Below are positions 10,556 to 19,804 of a DNA stretch of 41,977 bases, in pieces. The stretch is taken from NCBI GenBank assembly GCA_002705085.1, contig PAHO01000020.1:1-41977 (forward strand), given 5' to 3'. A model generated the notes under the pieces. It ran no database searches. It was not told where the DNA came from and was given only the letters and a program-made list of their open reading frames with translations. Numbering within the stretch: the first letter of the stretch is position 1; each line of letters starts with the position of its first letter. The translations under genes were made by a program, and so were the position numbers. Origin of the DNA: Phycisphaerae bacterium. Lineage in GTDB: Bacteria > Planctomycetota > Phycisphaerae > Phycisphaerales > SM1A02.

Positions 10556-10559
<4 letters not shown>
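9927..10559 (-). CDS. actD: Alternative complex III subunit ActD (DUF3341)
   Basis: A 210-residue protein with two central membrane helices and a cytoplasmic N-terminal domain. The segment [20 protein letters not shown] followed by [20 protein letters not shown] is the hallmark of DUF3341/ActD proteins. ActD anchors to ActC/ActF and is thought to be structural. Its ATG overlaps the actC stop (ATGA), so translation is coupled. The C-terminal [15 protein letters not shown] tail fits the family, where the last part relates to the neighbouring cytochrome subunit. Confidence 0.93.
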
Positions 10560-11998
<1,439 letters not shown>

Positions 11999-12013
11999 GG
12001 CAAGAACCAAGGA

Positions 12014-15000
12014 TCAGTGATCCCCGTGACCCTCCGTTCCGTGTTCATGGTGATCGTGACCATCGTGGTCGTGGTGCCCGTCGTGGCCATGACTGTCATG
12101 ACTGTCATGACCATGGCCATGGTGACCATGACCATCACCCTCAGAACCACCTCCGTGCGGGTTCCTCACTTTGGCGAGGTATTGGGTTCGGGCACTCACA
12201 TGCAACTCCTCGAGCATCTGGTACGTGCGTTCGTTGCGGAAGAGCTGGGCCACACGGCTGTTCTCATCACGCAAGTCACCAAAGACGATCGCATCGGTTG
12301 AACAGGCTTGACCGCACGCGGGAACAATGGACCCGTCGGCGATGGGCACCGCGGCGTCACCGTTGGGCAGCTCAAGCTGCCCGCCACCGTTGCGACCACC
12401 GGCCTTGGCCCAAGCATTCTTGGCTTTGATGCGCTCAGCAGTGATGCGCTGGGTGCAATAGGTGCACTTCTCCATCACCCCGCGCATGCGAACGGTCACT
12501 TCAGGGTTGAGTTGCAATCGCTTCAAGTCGTCAGGCGTGGCCTGCTTGCCCGGCTTGTAGTAGTCGGACTGCACCTTCAAGATGCCACCGTCGCGAAGAG
12601 GGTCGCGTCGGTGGTAATCGAAGTAATTGAATCTTCGCACCTTGTAGGGACAGTTGTTGGAGCAATACCGCGTGCCAATGCAGCGGTTGTAGACCATGGC
12701 ATTCAGACCTTCTTCGTCGTGAACCGTTGCGGCCACCGGACACACTTGCTCGCACGGCGCGTTTTCACATTGCATGCAAGTGACGGGCTGGATGGCCACC
12801 TTGTCGAGTTGATCACCATCGATCTGGTCATCGACCTTGTTGAACGCGTAGTACCGGTCCAAGCGCAGCCAGTGCATTTCGCGGCCGCGAAGCACTTGAT
12901 CTTTGCCCACGACGGGAATGTTGTTTTCCGATTGACACGCCACCACACAGGCCGAGCAACCCGTGCACTTGTTGAGGTCAATGGCCATTGCCCAGCGGTA
13001 CCGGCCATTTTCCAAGGTGTTCTCTTCCCACTGCGAGATGCGGTGCACCACGTGGGTGCGGTGCTTGGCAAAGCCCGGGTCCTTTTTGAATTCGTTGACG
13101 TCGGCCTCACGGAAAATGGTGGGCAAACGCTCGTCGATCCCCATGTGACCACGGGTGTCCACATCGATGGCATGGTGATCTTGGGTGGTGGCCAAGGGGT
13201 AGGTTCCGGAAGCCTTGACGATCTTGGCCCCATCACGCATCCACGGCGAAGCCAGATCACGAAGTGATTCAAACCGGAACCCAGCGCCACCACAGATGCG
13301 GCCGTTGAATGCACGTCCTCCGCCGAGCGACAACTGCACCGTTTGGTCGGCCATGCCAGGGGCACGAAGCACCGCGGCTTCAACCGACTGGCCGCCCACC
13401 GAAATGGTCACCATGTCGCCGTCGCCGACCCCGAGTTCGCGGGCCGACTTCGGACTCATCAACACCGCGTTGTCCCAAGTCAATTTGGTGATGGGGTCAG
13501 GCAACTCTTGCAACCAACCGTTGTTGGCGAAGCGTCCATCCCAAAGGGTGGGCGAAGGCGTGAACCGCAGGGTCCAACCCTCACCAGTGCCCGGAAGAGC
13601 CGCGACTGAGCCACCTGAGACTGATGGCGAGACCGCACTGGTCGACGAACCAGCCACCACACCGTCGTGCAGCGCGGTACGCCAAGCGGTGGTGTTTCCG
13701 GAGAAGTTGGACTCAACTTGAGCGCGGGCCGGAGTGAAGTTTCCGGTCAACGCCGAAAGCACTTCAATGGTGTTGCGACCGCCGAAGAGCGGCTTCACCA
13801 AAGGCTGGGCAATCGAAATGGAACCGTCGCCGTTGGTGACGTCGCTCCATGCCTCGAGCCAGTGGGCCGCCGGCAAGTGCCAAGTCGAGGCCATGCCGGT
13901 CTCGTTGTTGTGCGCGCCAAGATGAATACGGTGCGAAGCCTTGGCATAGGCCTTGGCGAAGCGATCGACATCATGAGCCGGGTTGGCATCGAGCACAATG
14001 ATGGCTTCGAACGAACCACTTTCGGCGTCGTTCAAGAACGACTGCATAGACGATGCAAGTGGTGCGTCGTTCAAGGGACGCCAGAACGCGGTGGTTCCGA
14101 TCGAGCCCAGGGCGGCATTCATGCGACAAGCGGCCGCTTGCACCGATGGATCCGCATCAGGTCCGGCCACAACCAAAGCATGCTTTCCGGCGGCCTTGAG
14201 ATCTTCGACCGCGTGCGCCACGGCTTCGGAAAGCCCGCTGGGTGCCTCAACGGCACCACCACTGATGCCTGCTTCGAGGGCTGCCGCCAGAGCGGGGAAA
14301 TCTGCCGCAGAGACGGTGTGGCGCTCATCAGCGTTGGCACCCGTCACACTGAGGATGGACTCGAACGCGTAAACACGGCTCATGTGACCGTGGCTATCGG
14401 GGGTTCGTTTGGCGGCCCAGCCGCGGGCATTCCCGGTGGCATCGGCATCGGTACCCAGTGGATCGCCATCGAGCACCAAGACGCAATCGGCCTCGTCCCA
14501 CTTGTGATCCGGACGCATGGGCGCGCCGAACACGGCCGTGGTGGCTTTGACCAAATGGTCGAGGCAAACGGGTTCGAAAGTCACCCAACGCGCGCCGGGG
14601 AATTTGGCGAGGAATGCTTTCTTGGCGGCCTGGGCCGAAGGGCCAGACATCGCCGGCGCAACCACGGCAATCTTGTCCGCAGCAACTCCAGCCAAATCGG
14701 AAGCACAGAAGGCATCGAAGGCCGACCAATCGGAAGGCTCGCCATCTCGCAGAACCGCGCGGCTGCGATCGATGTCGTACAGATCAAGCAACGTGGCTTG
14801 GGCGAATGAATCAGTGCCCCCGCCATAGAACGACTCGTGACCTTCCAGCTTGACGGGGCGGCCGTCCATGGACGCCGCCACCATGGGCACGCCTCGGCCC
14901 GCGAATTCCCAAGCGGTCGCGTAATGCTCTGCTTCACCAGGAATGCGGCCTTCCGGACGATTGGCGTACGGGGCGATTTCCTCAACCGGCCAACGGCGAC

Positions 15001-15241
15001 AACCACCAAGGCCGATGCCAGCCAAGGCAAAGGAAGCGCCCATGACTTTCAGGAATGTCCGGCGGTCATCGGACATCAATTCCGAAGCACCCTTGGGGAA
15101 CTCCCGGTGCATGTACTCGCGGAACTCAGGAGTGTCCGCCACGTGATCCAGAGAACGCCAATAGGCGGACCCTCCGGACTTTGCCCCTTGGATGGGTGCG
15201 CTTGGTGCGGTGTTGTCTTCGTTGGCGTTGGTGTCAATCAT
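12014..15241 (-). CDS. actB: Alternative complex III subunit ActB (molybdopterin-like plus iron-sulfur domains) with His-rich tail
   Basis: A 1075-residue periplasm-facing subunit. The start has WRSLDHVADTPEF and a twin-arginine motif RRTFLK (residues 60-65) leading to Cys81, as in other ActB proteins. The long middle part resembles molybdopterin oxidoreductases, which in ACIII carry no molybdenum cofactor. From about residue 759 comes a ferredoxin-like domain: CTGCSACVVAC, CMQCENAPCEQVCP, CIGTRYCSNNCP, CTYC and CGQAC, enough for four iron-sulfur clusters. The last 46 residues are a Gly/Asp/His tail with 17 histidines, which I do not regard as a normal part of the family. The ATG at 15241 overlaps the actA stop (ATGA). 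Confidence 0.94.
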   Translation of the reverse strand: MIDTNANEDNTAPSAPIQGAKSGGSAYWRSLDHVADTPEFREYMHREFPKGASELMSDDRRTFLKVMGASFALAGIGLGGCRRWPVEEIAPYANRPEGRIPGEAEHYATAWEFAGRGVPMVAASMDGRPVKLEGHESFYGGGTDSFAQATLLDLYDIDRSRAVLRDGEPSDWSAFDAFCASDLAGVAADKIAVVAPAMSGPSAQAAKKAFLAKFPGARWVTFEPVCLDHLVKATTAVFGAPMRPDHKWDEADCVLVLDGDPLGTDADATGNARGWAAKRTPDSHGHMSRVYAFESILSVTGANADERHTVSAADFPALAAALEAGISGGAVEAPSGLSEAVAHAVEDLKAAGKHALVVAGPDADPSVQAAACRMNAALGSIGTTAFWRPLNDAPLASSMQSFLNDAESGSFEAIIVLDANPAHDVDRFAKAYAKASHRIHLGAHNNETGMASTWHLPAAHWLEAWSDVTNGDGSISIAQPLVKPLFGGRNTIEVLSALTGNFTPARAQVESNFSGNTTAWRTALHDGVVAGSSTSAVSPSVSGGSVAALPGTGEGWTLRFTPSPTLWDGRFANNGWLQELPDPITKLTWDNAVLMSPKSARELGVGDGDMVTISVGGQSVEAAVLRAPGMADQTVQLSLGGGRAFNGRICGGAGFRFESLRDLASPWMRDGAKIVKASGTYPLATTQDHHAIDVDTRGHMGIDERLPTIFREADVNEFKKDPGFAKHRTHVVHRISQWEENTLENGRYRWAMAIDLNKCTGCSACVVACQSENNIPVVGKDQVLRGREMHWLRLDRYYAFNKVDDQIDGDQLDKVAIQPVTCMQCENAPCEQVCPVAATVHDEEGLNAMVYNRCIGTRYCSNNCPYKVRRFNYFDYHRRDPLRDGGILKVQSDYYKPGKQATPDDLKRLQLNPEVTVRMRGVMEKCTYCTQRITAERIKAKNAWAKAGGRNGGGQLELPNGDAAVPIADGSIVPACGQACSTDAIVFGDLRDENSRVAQLFRNERTYQMLEELHVSARTQYLAKVRNPHGGGSEGDGHGHHGHGHDSHDSHGHDGHHDHDGHDHHEHGTEGHGDH

Positions 15242-15903
15242 CGGTGGCACGTGCTGCAATCTTGCGAAGGGTTCACCGCGAACTGGTCACGGATTCGTTC
15301 GTGGTAATCGGCTTCGGCTTCGGCCTCACCGTCGAATTTCCAAGCGAGGTTGGTCACCAACGCGGGGTCACGCAAGTGAGGCTCCGGGTTGCGGTGGCAT
15401 TCCAAACACCAGCCCATCGACAGCCGTTCCTCTTGCCAAACCTCTTCCATGAGATCCACCCGGCCGTGGCACGACACGCAGGAGACCCCTCGGTTCACAT
15501 GAGCGGCATGGTTGAAGTACGAATAGTCGGGCAGGTCGTGGACGCGAACCCAACGGACCGGCTGACCGCTCTCCCAACTTTCCCGCAACGGTTCAAGCAA
15601 CGGCGAATCTTTTTTGATGTGGGCGTGGCAGTTCATGCACGTTTGGGTGGGGGGAATCGCAGCGTGGGCTGCATCTTCCACCGTGTTGTGGCAGTACCGA
15701 CAATCAATCCCAAGCTCACCCGCATGGAGCGCGTGGGAGTACGGGATGGGTTGCTCTGGCATGTAGCCCACATCAGTGGTCTTTGGACTGAAGCCAAAAG
15801 CGACCACAAAGACGGCATAGAGAGGAAAGGTCGCGCCAAAGAAGAGCGCTCCTGGAAGAAGGAGGTTGCTCCACTTGGGAAAGACGTAGTGGTACCGGCC
15901 CAT
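15238..15903 (-). CDS. actA: Alternative complex III subunit ActA (pentaheme cytochrome c)
   Basis: A 221-residue protein with an N-terminal membrane anchor (about 12-36) and five heme c motifs: CRYCH (68-72), CMNCH (89-93), CVSCH (142-146), CLECH (166-170) and CSTCH (216-220). This is the ActA pattern. It receives electrons from ActB iron-sulfur centres and passes them to ActE or an external cytochrome. The ATG at 15903 has GAGG 7 bases upstream and starts the conserved GRYHYVFPKWSN stretch; a longer frame upstream reads through the intergenic region and lacks family-like sequence. It is the first gene of the respiratory operon. Confidence 0.94.
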   Translation of the reverse strand: MGRYHYVFPKWSNLLLPGALFFGATFPLYAVFVVAFGFSPKTTDVGYMPEQPIPYSHALHAGELGIDCRYCHNTVEDAAHAAIPPTQTCMNCHAHIKKDSPLLEPLRESWESGQPVRWVRVHDLPDYSYFNHAAHVNRGVSCVSCHGRVDLMEEVWQEERLSMGWCLECHRNPEPHLRDPALVTNLAWKFDGEAEAEADYHERIRDQFAVNPSQDCSTCHR

Positions 15904-15988
15904 CGGTGCCTCGCCAATTCTGGTGATTTTGACCCGCCCCACTGCCGCACCGTACGACAGGAAACAGACCAAAACCCCAAGTCGGCAA

Positions 15989-16017
15989 ATCGTATCCGAA
16001 TGGTGCAAAACCCTCAA
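15989..16017 (-). promoter_or_regulatory. Candidate sigma70-type promoter of the act/cta operon
   Basis: Reading the minus strand, TTGAGG (16012-16017) and TACGAT (15989-15994) are separated by 17 bases; each matches four of six consensus positions. This would start transcription near 15982, about 80 bases before the actA ATG. It lies in the 184-base gap (15904-16087) between the divergent actA and tatD genes. The match is modest and unsupported by data. Confidence 0.3.
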
Positions 16018-16087
16018 ACAAAGCAGAGGGTGTGATCGATTCTCAATTGGACAGAATTTGCCACCTTCGACGTAGGATGGTGGGGTC

Positions 16088-16894
16088 ATGTTCGACACCC
16101 ACTGCCACCTGCGCTTCCCCGATTACGAACCGCTCGGCGGAGCCACCAAGGTGTTGGATCGAGCCACCGCCGTCGGCGTTCGAGGGGCGATTACGGTTGC
16201 CACAACCGTCGAAGACGCGCGGCTCTCAGCCGAGTTGGCCGAATCGGACGATCGCCTCTGGCACACCGCGGGGGTTCACCCCCTCTACGCCGACCAACCT
16301 GGGGCTCTCGAAGACCTCAAAGCCATCGCCGAGCGGCCCAAATGCGTCGCTTTTGGCGAGCTGGGTCTGGACCAGCACTACGCAAAACCAGATCAGGCCG
16401 TCCAGATTGCGTCACTTGAAGGCCAGCTTGAGCTGATTTCTCGGTGGCGGCAGGAGGGGCTGGCCAAGCCCACCGTGATCCACTGCCGCAAAGCGACCGC
16501 CGATCTGATCCCCCGACTGAACGATTCTGGTCTTCCCGCCGACCAATTCGTCTTTCACTGCTTCACTGGGACGCCCGACGAAGCCCGACAGGTTCTGGAC
16601 TTTGGGGCTTGGATTTCCTTCACCGGCGTGGTGACGTTCCAGAATGCCCCCGAAGTGGCCCGAGCAGCATCCCTGGTCCCCAGCGACCGAATCATGGCCG
16701 AAACCGACGCGCCATTCATGACCCCAGCCCCCCATCGCAACATCAAGCCCAACGAACCGAAGTTTGTGGTCCATGTGTGCGAAGCTTTGGCCCAGATTCG
16801 GGGCTGCAGCCCACAAGAAATGGAAACGCAGTTGGATACCAATGCCGAACGGTTCTTCGGCATCACACTTCCCGATTCCCCGCGCGCGTTCTAA
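16088..16894 (+). CDS. TatD-family metal-dependent hydrolase
   Basis: A 268-residue TIM-barrel protein of the TatD DNase family. Metal-binding motifs are all present: DTHCH at residues 3-7, AFGELGLD in the middle, VIHCR, FHCFTG, and AETDAPFM near the C-terminus. Family members hydrolyse DNA ends or act in DNA repair and protein quality control in the cytoplasm; the substrate here is not known. The length is normal (about 260). It is transcribed divergently from the actA operon and is followed 39 bases later by the BtuF-like gene. Other possible paralogues (YcfH, YjjV) cannot be told apart from sequence reading alone. Confidence 0.9.
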   Translation: MFDTHCHLRFPDYEPLGGATKVLDRATAVGVRGAITVATTVEDARLSAELAESDDRLWHTAGVHPLYADQPGALEDLKAIAERPKCVAFGELGLDQHYAKPDQAVQIASLEGQLELISRWRQEGLAKPTVIHCRKATADLIPRLNDSGLPADQFVFHCFTGTPDEARQVLDFGAWISFTGVVTFQNAPEVARAASLVPSDRIMAETDAPFMTPAPHRNIKPNEPKFVVHVCEALAQIRGCSPQEMETQLDTNAERFFGITLPDSPRAF

Positions 16895-16933
16895 AACCGT
16901 TTCACCATTGGCTTCAACATAAGGTTGGAACTT

Positions 16934-17782
16934 GTGAACTCTCCTTCTCCCCGAGTTGTCAGTCTGCTTCCCGCGGCCACCGAATGGCTGGACCTGCTGG
17001 GAGCCATCGAACACTTGGTGGGCCGATCGCATGCCTGCAACACGCCTTCGAGCATCCGAAATGTGCCGTGTGTCACGAAGGCCGACGACAACGGGTGGTC
17101 GCTGGACAAAGACCTCTTGACCGAGCTGGCGCCAGACTTGGTGCTGGTGCAAAACAGTTGCGCGGTCTGCAGTCCGACCGCTTTGGATCTTCCCCCAAAT
17201 CTGCCCACCTGCAATCTTGACGCCAAACGCATCGAAGAAGTCTGGGGACTTCCATTGGCTCTGGGTGAAGCCCTCGGACGCAAAAAAAGTGGAGCCGAGT
17301 GTGTCGCCCAACTTCGCGAAGATTGGTGGGGCGCCATCGACCATGTCGCCCCGTACGTGCCCGGCCCGACGGCGCTGGTGCTGGAATGGACCGATCCGCT
17401 CTTCGTGGCCGGACACTGGACCCCCCAGATGATTCAGGCGGCAGGCGCCCGCCCCTTGCTCATCACGGAACCCGGTGAACGCTCCATCGCCTTTAAAGCC
17501 GAAGAGGTGATCGCCTCCGATCCCGATTGGCTCATCATCTCCCCCTGCGGCTTGGAGGCCGACGCGACAAGAACCGCGGTCGAGACCCTCCGCGCCGGTC
17601 CACTTGGCAAATTGCGTGCGATCCAAGAAGGCCGACTCCTTGTGGTGGAAGGAACCCGCGGATTCTCTCGGCCCGGACCTGGGCTTTTCCCTTTGTTCCG
17701 CGGCTTGGTGGCCACCTTCCAGAACAAATCTGAACTGGCCCCGCCGGACAATTTCGGCATGCCCGAGGAGCCCTCAGTCTGA
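16934..17782 (+). CDS. BtuF/FepB-like helical-backbone metal/cobalamin-binding protein without signal peptide
   Basis: A 282-residue protein of the periplasmic-binding class III family. The start RVVSLLPAATEWLDLLGA, the HLVGRSHACNTP stretch, and VLVQNSCAVCSPT with its CxxC are typical of the cobalamin-binding BtuF-like subgroup; the end has RPGPGLFPLFRGL. It lacks a signal peptide: the conserved beta strand starts about 6 residues from the N-terminus, so it should stay in the cytoplasm unless the start is wrong. The GTG at 16934 is preferred because of AAGG upstream; an in-frame TTG at 16925 adds three residues. No permease or ATPase gene is adjacent. The 3' end overlaps the convergent DUF1573 gene by nine bases. 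Confidence 0.75.
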   Translation: MNSPSPRVVSLLPAATEWLDLLGAIEHLVGRSHACNTPSSIRNVPCVTKADDNGWSLDKDLLTELAPDLVLVQNSCAVCSPTALDLPPNLPTCNLDAKRIEEVWGLPLALGEALGRKKSGAECVAQLREDWWGAIDHVAPYVPGPTALVLEWTDPLFVAGHWTPQMIQAAGARPLLITEPGERSIAFKAEEVIASDPDWLIISPCGLEADATRTAVETLRAGPLGKLRAIQEGRLLVVEGTRGFSRPGPGLFPLFRGLVATFQNKSELAPPDNFGMPEEPSV

Positions 17783-18589
17783 TTCTGGCTCTGCAGGTTC
17801 CAGCAAAGGACCTGCATCCGAACTGCCCGCGGGCAACCGAAAATCAGGAACCGAGAACCCATCTTCGGTCGGCAATTCCAAAGATGTTTGCTCTCGCGGC
17901 AACTGCACCCGCAACGCCACCGTGATGCCTGGAGCCACATCCACTTCAATTTCCCCACTCGGGTCGGACTCGCCATCCCAGTTGGCCCGGAAGACCGCGT
18001 GCCAGCGGCTGGGGGCATTTTCCTCCGCATCGGCCAAGTACAGCGTTTCCCAACGATCGAATTCCAGCCCCAGAACTTCGGGTCCACGAATCTCGGGAAC
18101 CGGCGGCACTTCTCCTTCACCCCCTTGACGGGCCACATGCACCGCAAAAAACGAAGGCATGCCCGGATCTGGCACAAAGAATGGGTCCACCGCTTCGGCA
18201 CTCCAAGGCTTCAAACCCACCGCCCGCACAAAAAGTCGAACCGGCTCTTCAATGCCATCAAGCAGCATGGTGAGTTTGGTTTTCTTCTCTCCCGCCGCCG
18301 TCAAGTTCAGCACGATCGGGATTTCAAACGACGCTCCCGGCGCGATGGCATCCTTGGGGAAATCAACGGTGGTGCAACCACACCCTGGTCGAATGGCCGC
18401 GATCGAAAGAGGGGATCGGCTTCGGTTGGTCAGGACATAGGTGTGCTTCAATTGAACCACACCAGGCACTTCGACGGGACCGAAGTCGTGGGAACGTTCC
18501 CCAGAAATGGGAACCGATCCTTCCACCAGCCACCAGCCCGCTGCTGCCAACACCCCGAGCACGATGCCAACTGTGATCAACTTCCGCAT
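17774..18589 (-). CDS. DUF1573-domain membrane-anchored protein
   Basis: A 271-residue protein with an N-terminal signal anchor (LITVGIVLGVLAAAGWWLV, about 4-22) and a domain starting HDFGPVEVPGVVQLKHTYVL that carries the RPGCGCTTVDF motif (Cys70, Cys72). This is the DUF1573 signature, an immunoglobulin-like (ASH/MSP-type) domain common in Bacteroidetes and planctomycetes and located in the envelope. A second beta-rich part (about 140-240) follows and ends in an acidic, proline-rich tail. Function is unknown. It lies 9 bases downstream of aroC on the same strand, so it may be transcribed with the shikimate genes, though no functional link is obvious. Confidence 0.82.
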   Translation of the reverse strand: MRKLITVGIVLGVLAAAGWWLVEGSVPISGERSHDFGPVEVPGVVQLKHTYVLTNRSRSPLSIAAIRPGCGCTTVDFPKDAIAPGASFEIPIVLNLTAAGEKKTKLTMLLDGIEEPVRLFVRAVGLKPWSAEAVDPFFVPDPGMPSFFAVHVARQGGEGEVPPVPEIRGPEVLGLEFDRWETLYLADAEENAPSRWHAVFRANWDGESDPSGEIEVDVAPGITVALRVQLPREQTSLELPTEDGFSVPDFRLPAGSSDAGPLLEPAEPESD

Positions 18590-18598
18590 GCGCAGAGT

Positions 18599-19762
18599 TT
18601 AGTCCGTCAGGCCAAGCTTTTGCCGGGCCAAGCGGTCGTGGCACGCGAGTTGGGCTTGGACTTCTTCCAAAGAATCGCCCCCAAACTTCTCTCGAAGCAC
18701 ACAGGCGATTTCAAAAGCCACCACTTGTTCCATCACCACCGACGCCGCCGGCAAGGCGCACACATCAGAACGCTCGTAATCGCTGCTGAGTGCTTCACCC
18801 GTACGAAGATCCACGCTCGGCAAACCACGGAGCAAGGTGGAAATGGGCTTCATGGCACCCCGAACCACCACGGGCTGTCCGTTGGTCATGCCACCTTCAA
18901 TACCACCGGCGTTGTTGGAGGCCCTTTGCGGATACGCCCCTTTTTCCCCGGGAAGAATGGGGTCGTGCACCTGCGAGCCTGGGCGTTCGGCCACCCCAAA
19001 GCCCAGACCAACCTCGACGCCTTTGAACGCTTGAATGCCCAAAACCGCGGCCCCCAACCGGGCGTCCAAACGCGTGTGCCATTGGGCAAATGAACCCAAA
19101 CCAATGGGACAACCAAAGACATGCACTTCCGCCACACCACCCACGGTGTCCTTGTCCACTTTGGCTTGACGAATGCGTTCGATCATTTCGGCCGAGGCTT
19201 GTTCTTCAGGGCACGCCACGTCACTGGCATCGCGGGCGGCCACAAAATCTTTCAATCCGGCCGCGGTTGGTTCGGCATCCGCTCGGACATCAAGCAGTGA
19301 CCGAACAAAACCAACCACTTCAATGCCGAGTTCACGCAGCATGCAACGCGCCAAAGCCCCAGCAGCGGTGCGTGAAGCAGTTTCTCGGGCGCTGGCTCGC
19401 TCAAGAGTTTCGCGACAGTCATTGCTGGCGGTCTTGATGGCGCCCGCGAGGTCCGCATGACCAGGACGCGGTCGATGCACCGGAGGCGTGCGTTCCAAAT
19501 CATCCAAACGTGAATCTCGGTTGGGAATTCGAATCGCCACGGGAGCGCCCGTGGTCTGCCCCAATCGAACGCCACCGACCCACTCCGCAATGTCGGTTTC
19601 GATGCGCTGTCGTCCTCCACGGCCGTATCCACCTTGGCGACGCTTCAGCGCTTCGTCCACGATCTCCGGGCGAACAGGAACGCCCGCCGGAAGACCCTCG
19701 ACGATTGTGGTCAGTTGAGGCCCGTGGGACTCACCCGCTGTGGTGTACCGCAGAGTTGCCAT
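18599..19762 (-). CDS. aroC: Chorismate synthase
   Basis: A 387-residue enzyme that converts 5-enolpyruvylshikimate-3-phosphate to chorismate with reduced FMN, the last step of the shikimate pathway. Signatures include RYTTAGESHGPQL at the start, ERASARETASRTAAGALA (the GRxSARETA region), and GIEGGMTNGQPVVVRGAMKP. Length is normal. I chose the ATG at 19762 that begins MATLRYTTAGESHG; ATGs at 19780, 19774 and 19771 and a TTG at 19798 are in frame and none has a strong ribosome site. It follows the fused aroD-aroE gene by a short gap, so the two form a shikimate operon. Confidence 0.95.
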   Translation of the reverse strand: MATLRYTTAGESHGPQLTTIVEGLPAGVPVRPEIVDEALKRRQGGYGRGGRQRIETDIAEWVGGVRLGQTTGAPVAIRIPNRDSRLDDLERTPPVHRPRPGHADLAGAIKTASNDCRETLERASARETASRTAAGALARCMLRELGIEVVGFVRSLLDVRADAEPTAAGLKDFVAARDASDVACPEEQASAEMIERIRQAKVDKDTVGGVAEVHVFGCPIGLGSFAQWHTRLDARLGAAVLGIQAFKGVEVGLGFGVAERPGSQVHDPILPGEKGAYPQRASNNAGGIEGGMTNGQPVVVRGAMKPISTLLRGLPSVDLRTGEALSSDYERSDVCALPAASVVMEQVVAFEIACVLREKFGGDSLEEVQAQLACHDRLARQKLGLTD

Positions 19763-19804
19763 TGGCAACATCATCGGCATGTCGGGGGCCGATCCCAAAT
19801 GGAA

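Noticed and set aside
12050-12140. Short tandem repeats (CATGACTGT and related) that look like a regulatory or CRISPR-like array
   Set aside because: They are in frame and encode the His/Asp tail of ActB; units are too short and lack spacers.
15904-16098. Extended ActA start upstream of 15903
   Set aside because: The extra 65 residues have no membrane or signal character matching ActA and would cover the divergent promoter region; the ATG at 15903 has a ribosome site.
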